5,552 nucleotides of DNA from Thermofilum sp. ex4484_15 (GTDB lineage: Archaea; Thermoproteota; Thermoprotei; Thermofilales; EX4484-15). A model generated the notes under the pieces. The model ran no database searches and was not told where the DNA came from. It saw only the letters and a program-made list of their open reading frames with translations. The stretch covers positions 1 to 5,552 of the forward strand of contig NJEH01000056.1 in NCBI GenBank assembly GCA_002254595.1, given 5' to 3'. Position numbers and translations under genes: made by a program. The first letter of the stretch is position 1. Every line of letters starts with the position of its first letter. This document shows positions 1 to 4,334 of this stretch, in pieces.

Positions 1-922
1 CGAAAAGCTTGAAATTTACGTATTAGAACCGCCGCAAAAGCTCACTACGTATCTGTATAGGTGCGACTCGATATTCCATACGGAAATCTTGGAGGATATG
101 ATAGAAGTTAAAGAATCCTACGGGTTAATAGCCATGGATAGGAGTGAGGCTACTATAGCCGTATTAAGGGGTAAAAGCGTGGAGATAGTAGATAGAGTTA
201 CTTCAGGTGTACCAGGTAAGCATAAAGCCGGTGGGCAATCCGCTAGGAGGTTCGCTAGGATAATAGAGCAAATGGCCCATGAATATTATAAGAGAGTAGG
301 GGAGCACGCTAATAAGGTATTCCTACAACTCAACGACTTAGCCGGTATAATAGTGGGAGGCCCCGGTCCTACTAAGGAGGAGTTCGTTAGAGGAGATTAT
401 TTACATTACGAATTAAAAAATAAGGTACTAGCTGTCCTGGACATAGGTTATAGTGGCGAGGAAGGTATTTACGAGCTCTTAAAGGCGTCCGGTGAGGTCT
501 TAAAGAACGTAGAGTACTTTAAGGAAAAAAGGGAAGTACAGGAGTTTCTATATCATGTAGTTAATGATACCGGTTTGGCTACATACGGTGAAAGGGAAGT
601 TAGGAGGGCCTTAGAACTAGGGGCTGTAAGTAAATTATTGCTCTCTTCTAAGCTCGGAGGCTATAGAGTAGAAGCTAAATGCAACGCATGTTCTCATAAG
701 TTCTCTAGGACCGTTAGGGAATTAAGTGAGATAAAGTGTCCTAAATGTGGTGGGAACGTTACGGTATTGAGGAGTAAACCCCTTATAGAGGACTTAATAG
801 AATTAGCCGAGAGGACGGGAGCTGAGGTTCGGATAATTTCTAGTAATACTGAAGAAGGTGAAGCTTTAAAGAAGTCGTTCGGAGGTATAGCGGCGATATT
901 GAGGTTTAAAGTGGAAATTTAA
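1..922 (+). CDS. prf1: Peptide chain release factor aRF1, 3' part (N-terminus outside window)
   Basis: Class-1 release factor that recognises stop codons in the ribosomal A site and triggers release of the finished peptide. The reading frame is open from the window edge (first whole codon at base 2, 306 codons to TAA at 920-922), so a TTG at 89 is internal and not the start. Seen in order: the domain-1 YxCxxxF motif (YRCDSIF, bases 56-76), which in eRF1 takes part in stop-codon reading; the GVPGKHKAGGQSARRF block with the catalytic GGQ at 230-238; and a C-terminal domain with two CxxC pairs (Cys codons at 680, 689, 737 and 746), a zinc-ribbon-like minidomain known from archaeal aRF1. The 58-residue spacing from YxCxxxF to GGQ equals that of human eRF1. 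The NIKS motif and roughly 100 N-terminal residues must lie upstream of the window. Pelota lacks GGQ, so that alternative is excluded. The stop shares one base with the next gene's ATG. Confidence 0.97.
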   Translation, partial: EKLEIYVLEPPQKLTTYLYRCDSIFHTEILEDMIEVKESYGLIAMDRSEATIAVLRGKSVEIVDRVTSGVPGKHKAGGQSARRFARIIEQMAHEYYKRVGEHANKVFLQLNDLAGIIVGGPGPTKEEFVRGDYLHYELKNKVLAVLDIGYSGEEGIYELLKASGEVLKNVEYFKEKREVQEFLYHVVNDTGLATYGEREVRRALELGAVSKLLLSSKLGGYRVEAKCNACSHKFSRTVRELSEIKCPKCGGNVTVLRSKPLIEDLIELAERTGAEVRIISSNTEEGEALKKSFGGIAAILRFKVEI

Positions 923-1551
923 TGAAGTACTTAAGGAGGAAAACTTTAATACGTTTATTAAACGGAATACCGGGATTTAAGGAGCCGAAGATAGATTTAG
1001 AACAGTACCCTACCCCCCCGGAATTAGCTTCATTAGTACTTTGGAAGGCCTCCTTCGAAAATAGTGATATACCCGGTAAGTTCGTAATGGATCTAGGTTG
1101 CGGTACTTGTAGGTTAAGCGTAGGGGCAGCGCTTCTAGGAGCTAGAAGAGTGGTAGGAGTCGATATAGATTTAGAGGTTTTAAGACATGCCTACAGCTAT
1201 ATAAAGGCTAAAGGGTATGATAGCGTAATAGACCTGGTATGCGCGGAAGTGGGCTTACTACCCCTAGCTAAGAAAGCGGACGTGGTAATTCAGAACCCGC
1301 CTTTCGGAGTACATAGGAGAGGGGCTGACGTGAAGTTCCTAAAAGCTGCTATGGAGTTAGCTAACGTAATTTATAGTTTCCATAAGGAAGTAACCCTAAA
1401 TTACCTACTAAGTTACGTAAAGATAAAGGGATGGGTGGTTGAGGTATTATGGAGTGGAGCTATAGGTATACCAGCCTTCCTACCCTCACATAAGGAAAGA
1501 TACCATAAAGTAAGAGTAGTAGCTTTAAGGCTCAGTAAGGTTAATACCTGA
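922..1551 (+). CDS. METTL5-like SAM-dependent rRNA adenine-N6 methyltransferase
   Basis: A 209-residue Rossmann-fold methyltransferase. The SAM-binding motif I is DLGCGTCRLSVGAA (residues 57-70), the acidic end of strand 2 is GVDID (79-83), and the catalytic NPPFG is at 125-129; NPPF-type motifs act on the exocyclic amine of adenine. The upstream LEQYPTPPELA (26-36) and the downstream YSFHK (151-155) closely resemble human METTL5, which makes one m6A in 18S rRNA near the decoding site together with TRMT112. The archaeal protein therefore probably methylates 16S rRNA; the exact site is inference. No Trm112-like partner is in this window. The ATG at 922 overlaps the aRF1 stop by one base, and the nearest SD-like GAGGT (901-905) is 16 bases away, so translation is probably coupled to aRF1. 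A GGAGG at 935-939 lies inside the gene but no start codon follows it. The gene is full length and intact across a C7 run at 1013-1019. Confidence 0.9.
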   Translation: MKYLRRKTLIRLLNGIPGFKEPKIDLEQYPTPPELASLVLWKASFENSDIPGKFVMDLGCGTCRLSVGAALLGARRVVGVDIDLEVLRHAYSYIKAKGYDSVIDLVCAEVGLLPLAKKADVVIQNPPFGVHRRGADVKFLKAAMELANVIYSFHKEVTLNYLLSYVKIKGWVVEVLWSGAIGIPAFLPSHKERYHKVRVVALRLSKVNT

Positions 1552-1591
1552 AAAAGGAACGCGAGGTAAAGGTAAAGTAGATGCTTACAGT

Positions 1592-1599
1592 TCTAAAAA
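1592..1599 (+). promoter_or_regulatory. Possible TATA box for the csl4 operon
   Basis: TCTAAAAA matches six of eight positions of the archaeal TTTAWATA consensus. It would place transcription start near 1620, about 15 bases before the GTG at 1637 and just ahead of the ribosome-binding site. No convincing BRE precedes it, so this is a weak call. Read-through from the aRF1/METTL5 pair is also possible, because I see no clear terminator in the 85-base gap. Confidence 0.35.
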
Positions 1600-1624
1600 T
1601 AGCTTTCAGGATAGCGAGTAGTAA

Positions 1625-1630
1625 GGTGAT
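1625..1630 (+). promoter_or_regulatory. Ribosome-binding site of csl4
   Basis: GGTGAT matches the 3' half of the archaeal Shine-Dalgarno GGAGGTGAT and ends 6 bases before the first of two tandem GTG codons (1637 and 1640). An in-frame TAA at 1622-1624 rules out a longer start, so the protein begins at one of these two GTGs. Confidence 0.7.
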
Positions 1631-1636
1631 GATATT

Positions 1637-2203
1637 GTGGTGAAGTATGAGGGTAACTTAGTAGTGCCCGGGGAGGTGGTAGCAGTAATAGAGGAATTCC
1701 TACCTTCCTTAAATGTTTACGAGGTAAGTGGAAATGTAATAGCGAAAGTAGTAGGCCTAATTAAGGTAGATATGGAAAATAAGGAGTTAACCGTTGAACC
1801 CCTAAATAGGAACAAACCGTTACTTCCCTCACCTGGCGATACGGTAAGGGCTATGGTGACTAGCATAAGGTCTCCGGCCGTAGTAGCGGATATATTCGAG
1901 ATCGAAGGTAAGGGAAACCTTTCTACTCCGTTAACTGGAGTACTTTACGTGCCTAACATAAGTACATCGAAGGTAAGGGATATATATGAAGTAATGAGAG
2001 TAGGTGACGTTATAAGGGCTAAAATTATTAAAGGTAAAGCTCCTCCTTACCTGATCTCTACTAAAGGGAAGGAGTACGGCGTAATATTAGCTTTCTGCCC
2101 CCATTGTTTAAAGCCACTAACGCTAAAGGGATATAACCTATACTGTAAGAACTGTAAACTCAACTTTAAACGTAAGGTATCGCTCCTATATATGTTAAAA
2201 TGA
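1637..2203 (+). CDS. csl4: Exosome complex RNA-binding subunit Csl4
   Basis: Cap subunit of the archaeal RNA exosome. It sits on the Rrp41-Rrp42 ring, binds RNA entering the channel and helps recruit DnaG to the complex in studied archaea. The 188 residues show the family's three parts: an N-terminal domain (about 1-60, with PGEVVAVIEEFLPS), an S1 RNA-binding domain (about 64-144, starting at the PSPGDTVRAMVTSI segment and ending near YLISTK), and a C-terminal zinc ribbon with Cys154, Cys157, Cys170 and Cys173 (CPHC...CKNC). The length is normal for archaeal Csl4. It is the first gene of a four-gene overlapping set, and its TGA at 2201-2203 overlaps the next ATG by 4 bases (ATGA). In many archaea csl4 lies close to rpoL, as here. 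Rrp4 is excluded because it carries a KH domain where Csl4 has the zinc ribbon. Confidence 0.95.
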   Translation: MVKYEGNLVVPGEVVAVIEEFLPSLNVYEVSGNVIAKVVGLIKVDMENKELTVEPLNRNKPLLPSPGDTVRAMVTSIRSPAVVADIFEIEGKGNLSTPLTGVLYVPNISTSKVRDIYEVMRVGDVIRAKIIKGKAPPYLISTKGKEYGVILAFCPHCLKPLTLKGYNLYCKNCKLNFKRKVSLLYMLK

Positions 2204-2856
2204 AAATAGGTAAGTGGCCATCATCTAGGCGATTGATATTTAGGGTAAGGGACGAGAAGGAATTAAGGCATTTAATAGAAGCGTTACAGGATGTTCAGCG
2301 TAAAATTAGGACAGTTACGTTGACCATGAGGACTAAACTGGATGAGGTTAGAATTACTTTTACTGGAGATCCAATAACCGTCCAAGAGGCAGTGAGAGAG
2401 GCTAGGAGGGTTATCTCCGAAATAAAGTATGAGGGCAGGAGAGATAGTAAGGGTTTTTATTCCATACCGTTAACCTCATTAGCTAGGGCTAATTTAGAGG
2501 TAGCTATACCTATAGCTCTATTAGTTAAATTATTGGAAATAAAAGGGTACGAAGCTTACATTAAGGGGGAACATATAAAGTCTAAAGCCCCCTCAAGGAC
2601 TGTGATAGAGAACGCTAGGGCTCTCTCTAAGGCGTATAAAGAGGCTATGTCCTTCCCCTTAACTTCCTCGGCTAGGAGGTTAATAGCGCTTTACTCTACC
2701 TTGAGTTGTAAGAGGGTTAATGAAGTCGTAAATGAATTACTAAGAGAGGGCTTTTTAGATAAGAGGAAGGATGGTAGTATCACCTTAACTAAAAATTTTA
2801 ATACGGTCCTCGAGATTTTAAAAGAGCGCTTAAAGGGTGTAAGTAGTGGAGGTTAG
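2200..2856 (+). CDS. Uncharacterised archaeal protein between csl4 and rpoL (tentatively DUF2067 family)
   Basis: A 218-residue soluble basic protein without signal peptide or clear membrane segment. I think it belongs to the archaeal DUF2067 family, but this rests on memory of the family and not on a search. The N-terminal part (about 10-75: RRLIFRVRDEKELRHLIEAL, then a strand around VRITFTGD and a helix VQEAVREARRVISEI) reads as an alpha/beta sandwich like a ferredoxin-like or KH-like module. The middle (about 85-150) is mainly helical. The last 60 residues (about 152-212: LTSSARRLIALYS, VNEVVNELLREGFLDK, then a strand pair around GSITLT) fit a winged helix, which often binds nucleic acid. 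It overlaps csl4 by 4 and rpoL by 11 bases, so it is co-expressed with exosome and RNA polymerase genes. A role in RNA handling or transcription is inference only. The ATG is the natural start; no SD is visible, in keeping with coupled translation. Confidence 0.85.
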   Translation: MKIGKWPSSRRLIFRVRDEKELRHLIEALQDVQRKIRTVTLTMRTKLDEVRITFTGDPITVQEAVREARRVISEIKYEGRRDSKGFYSIPLTSLARANLEVAIPIALLVKLLEIKGYEAYIKGEHIKSKAPSRTVIENARALSKAYKEAMSFPLTSSARRLIALYSTLSCKRVNEVVNELLREGFLDKRKDGSITLTKNFNTVLEILKERLKGVSSGG

Positions 2857-3136
2857 GATACTAAATAAGGAGGGGAACAATCTAGAGCTGGAAATTATAG
2901 GTGAGGGTCATACCTTCTGTAACTTACTAGTAGACTTCTTAAATTCATATCCTGAGGTGGAATATGCTGGCTATGATATACCTCATCCTCTCTTAGGAGC
3001 GCCTAAGCTCTTCATAAGGGTTAAGAAGGGAGATCCCGAGGAACTCCTTAAGAGGGCCCTAAGAGATATAATAAAGTTAATGGATGAATTAAGCAGATCT
3101 TTCGAGGTGGCCTTAAAGAGTGTTAAGAGGAAGTAA
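2846..3136 (+). CDS. rpoL: DNA-directed RNA polymerase subunit L (Rpb11/AC19 homologue)
   Basis: Small assembly subunit of archaeal RNA polymerase. It pairs with subunit D (the bacterial alpha-dimer counterpart) to form the platform on which the large subunits assemble. The 96 residues carry the typical signature: GEGHTFCNLL near residues 19-28, then YAGYDIPHPLL (41-51), a strand LFIRV, and a long C-terminal helix rich in charged residues. Length is normal. The start is GTG at 2846, inside the end of the preceding gene (11-base overlap); the only nearby in-frame alternative, GTG at 2837, is followed directly by TAA. A partial SD (GGTG, 2836-2839) precedes it by 6 bases. The stop lies 17 bases inside the next gene. 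The essential function and tight packing suggest expression is tied to csl4. Confidence 0.96.
   Translation: MEVRILNKEGNNLELEIIGEGHTFCNLLVDFLNSYPEVEYAGYDIPHPLLGAPKLFIRVKKGDPEELLKRALRDIIKLMDELSRSFEVALKSVKRK
3104..3109 (+). promoter_or_regulatory. Ribosome-binding site fixing the GTG start of the RNase III-like gene
   Basis: GAGGTG lies inside the rpoL coding region, 10 bases before GTG 3120. It is a strong match to GGAGGTGAT and supports starting the next gene inside rpoL and not after it. The ATG codons at and just after the rpoL stop (3136, 3139) are in another frame. Confidence 0.6.
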
Positions 3137-3506
3137 TGATGAAATTCTATTAACTAAAGGATTAGCTAGGTTAGGCGATTCCTTAATTAATTTCATATAT
3201 TCCGCTGCTCTTTCATTAGAACTAGGTAAGCCCATAGGTATAAGAGTTAAAAATGAGGTATTAAGTAAGGCTTGTAAAACCCTTAAGTTAAGGGAGAGGC
3301 TTAAAGTGAAGGGAGAGGAATTAAGTAATGGGGATCTAGTAGAGAGCTTATTAGCTTTTGTATGGCTTAAAGGTATCTTAACCTCTGAGGATATGATAAG
3401 GATAGCTAGAAAAGGGCTTAGATCGAGCCCCAAGGGCGACGAAAACGTACTGTACTCCGTAGTATTACTATTAAAGGAGGTAATGAGAGCCTTATTAGAA
3501 ATTTAA
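3120..3506 (+). CDS. Small RNase III-like protein (Mini-III-type single domain)
   Basis: A 128-residue all-helical protein that looks like a lone RNase III catalytic domain with no double-stranded RNA-binding domain, as in bacterial Mini-III (MrnC). The signature is KGLARLGDSLINFIYSAALS (13-32), matching the RNase III LEFLGDS helix and even closer to the Mini-III GLALAYIGDA pattern. The second motif, GDLVESLLAFVWL (71-83), matches the ADxVEALIG helix. By this alignment Asp20, Asp72 and Glu75 correspond to E. coli Asp45, Asp114 and Glu117, while the position of Glu41 is Ala16. Three of four metal ligands are therefore present, so activity is uncertain; Mini-III also departs from the canonical set. 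If active, it would cut structured RNA, perhaps rRNA or mRNA precursors. The GTG start overlaps rpoL by 17 bases and is supported by GAGGTG 10 bases upstream. It is the last gene of the overlapping set. Fold assignment is fairly sure, substrate unknown. Confidence 0.8.
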   Translation: MLRGSNDEILLTKGLARLGDSLINFIYSAALSLELGKPIGIRVKNEVLSKACKTLKLRERLKVKGEELSNGDLVESLLAFVWLKGILTSEDMIRIARKGLRSSPKGDENVLYSVVLLLKEVMRALLEI

Positions 3507-3509
3507 ATA
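3497..3509 (+). promoter_or_regulatory. BRE/TATA promoter of the FKBP gene
   Basis: TTTAAATA at 3502-3509 is a full match to the archaeal TTTAWATA box, and the purine-rich AGAAA just before it is a plausible BRE. It overlaps the end of the upstream gene. Transcription would begin near 3531-3535, giving a leader of only about 8-12 bases before ATG 3543, as is common for first genes in crenarchaea. The short T-rich run ATATTCTTCT (3507-3516) could also end the upstream transcript. Confidence 0.6.
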
Positions 3510-3542
3510 TTCTTCTATGCGGTATGATTAAGGGGTACTGGG

Positions 3543-4256
3543 ATGCCTTTAAGTAAAGGGGATTATATACTCATAGAGTACACAGCTATGATAAAGAACG
3601 AAGGTAAGGTATTCGATACTACTAATGAAGAGGAAGCTAAGAAGCACGGAATATACGAGGAGGGTAGGATTTACGAACCCTTCTTCATAATCTTAGGCGA
3701 AGGTTGGTTACCTAGGGGATTAGAGAAGCGGCTGGAAGGATTGGAAGTAGGCGAGGAGAAAGAGATAGAGTTACCTCCTGAAGAGGCTTTCGGTAGGAGG
3801 GATCCTAAGAAGATTAAGGTATTACCTGCCTTAGAATTAAGTAAGAGGGGAATTATACCTAGGGTAAATAGAGAAGTTGAAATAAATGGCTTAAAAGGGG
3901 TCATTAGAAGCGTAGGTGGTGGAAGGGTAGTAATAGATTTTAACCATCCTTTAGCCGATAAGACCTTGGTCTATAAAATTAAGATAATTAAGAGGGTAGA
4001 GAACTTAGAGGAAAAGGTTAGGGAATTAGTCCACAGATGGTTAAGGACGGTGGAGAGAGAGGATATAGTGGCGAAAGTAGAGGGAGGGATTATTACCGTT
4101 AAGTTACCTATGGAAGTTTTCTCACTAGAGAGATTACCGTTATTGTTAAGAGGGGTGGTAAGCGATATTAAGAAGTACATTAGTGAAGCTAAGTTGATTA
4201 GGTTCGTAGAGGAATTTAAGCTTAAGGGAGGAGACCGAGCGGTTCGCTCAAACTAA
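3543..4256 (+). CDS. Long-type archaeal FKBP peptidyl-prolyl cis-trans isomerase (SlyD-like)
   Basis: Cytoplasmic folding helper that isomerises bonds before proline and, in this family, also holds unfolded chains. The FKBP domain (about 1-88 plus 140-150) shows Tyr13 (IEYTAM), Phe24-Asp25, GEGWLPRGLEKRLEGL (52-67) and the PPEEAFGRRDP flap (78-88). Inserted in the flap is the IF chaperone domain (about 89-140), ending in the conserved VVIDFNHPLADKTLVYKI segment. A further 85-residue C-terminal domain, charged and alpha/beta in pattern, is typical of the 26-kDa archaeal long-type FKBPs. Total length 237 fits. An in-frame TGA at 3525 and no other start codon make ATG 3543 secure. No strong SD is seen, consistent with a very short leader. 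It appears to be a single-gene unit with its own promoter. The last codons (CGA GCG GTT CGC) form a small hairpin and differ from the usual AGG/AGA arginine usage. Confidence 0.95.
   Translation: MPLSKGDYILIEYTAMIKNEGKVFDTTNEEEAKKHGIYEEGRIYEPFFIILGEGWLPRGLEKRLEGLEVGEEKEIELPPEEAFGRRDPKKIKVLPALELSKRGIIPRVNREVEINGLKGVIRSVGGGRVVIDFNHPLADKTLVYKIKIIKRVENLEEKVRELVHRWLRTVEREDIVAKVEGGIITVKLPMEVFSLERLPLLLRGVVSDIKKYISEAKLIRFVEEFKLKGGDRAVRSN
4237..4249 (+). repeat. Small GC-rich hairpin at the 3' end of the FKBP gene
   Basis: GAGCG, loop GTT, CGCTC forms a perfect 5-base-pair stem that spans the last codons of the FKBP gene. No T tract follows, so it is not a classic terminator. It may mark or protect the 3' end of the mRNA, or be chance. 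Confidence 0.4.
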
Positions 4257-4280
4257 GTAAGAGGAAGGGCCACTCAGACG

Positions 4281-4293
4281 AAAAATAAATTAA
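4281..4293 (+). promoter_or_regulatory. Possible promoter of the oxidoreductase gene
   Basis: The A/T-only stretch AAAAATAAATTAA is preceded by GACG and is the only TATA-like element in the 78-base gap. It fits the TATA consensus poorly, but its A-rich 5' side resembles a BRE. Start of transcription would fall near 4315, roughly 20 bases before GTG 4335, leaving room for the ribosome-binding site GGTGAGGT (4324-4331). Confidence 0.4.
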
Positions 4294-4298
4294 GTAAG

Positions 4299-4312
4299 AG
4301 AATTGTAATTCT
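4299..4312. promoter_or_regulatory. Palindrome AGAATTGTAATTCT, possible operator
   Basis: Two perfect 6-base inverted arms (AGAATT and AATTCT) around GT. It lies directly between the TATA-like element and the expected transcription start of the oxidoreductase gene, a place where a dimeric repressor would block the polymerase. No regulator gene is visible in the window. It could be chance in an AT-rich gap. Confidence 0.35.
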
Positions 4313-4334
4313 AGTCAAAGTTCGGTGAGGTATC

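Noticed and set aside
89..100. TTG or ATG near 89-100 as the start of the first gene
   Set aside because: The upstream frame is open and encodes the conserved YxCxxxF region of aRF1, so the true start is outside the window.
1626..1632. GTGATGA resembling box C of a C/D guide RNA
   Set aside because: No box D (CTGA) at a suitable distance downstream; the sequence is better explained as the csl4 ribosome-binding site.
3136..3142. ATGATGA at the rpoL stop resembling box C
   Set aside because: No CTGA follows in the next 60 bases, and the bases lie inside the overlapping RNase III-like gene.
3113..3433. Minus-strand open frame opposite the RNase III-like gene
   Set aside because: It lies fully antisense to a gene with recognisable motifs and an SD; its low-complexity Ser/Leu-rich product is a typical shadow.
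3524..3556. Ten-codon frame from ATG 3524 overlapping the FKBP start
   Set aside because: Too short, probably upstream of or at the transcription start, and not in frame with FKBP.
3671..4180. Two minus-strand open frames opposite FKBP (3671-3904 and 3971-4180)
   Set aside because: Antisense to a certain gene, short, and without recognisable motifs or start signals.
4270..4280. Minus-strand CTGA (box D-like) in the intergenic gap
   Set aside because: No TGATGA partner on the same strand at guide-RNA distance.
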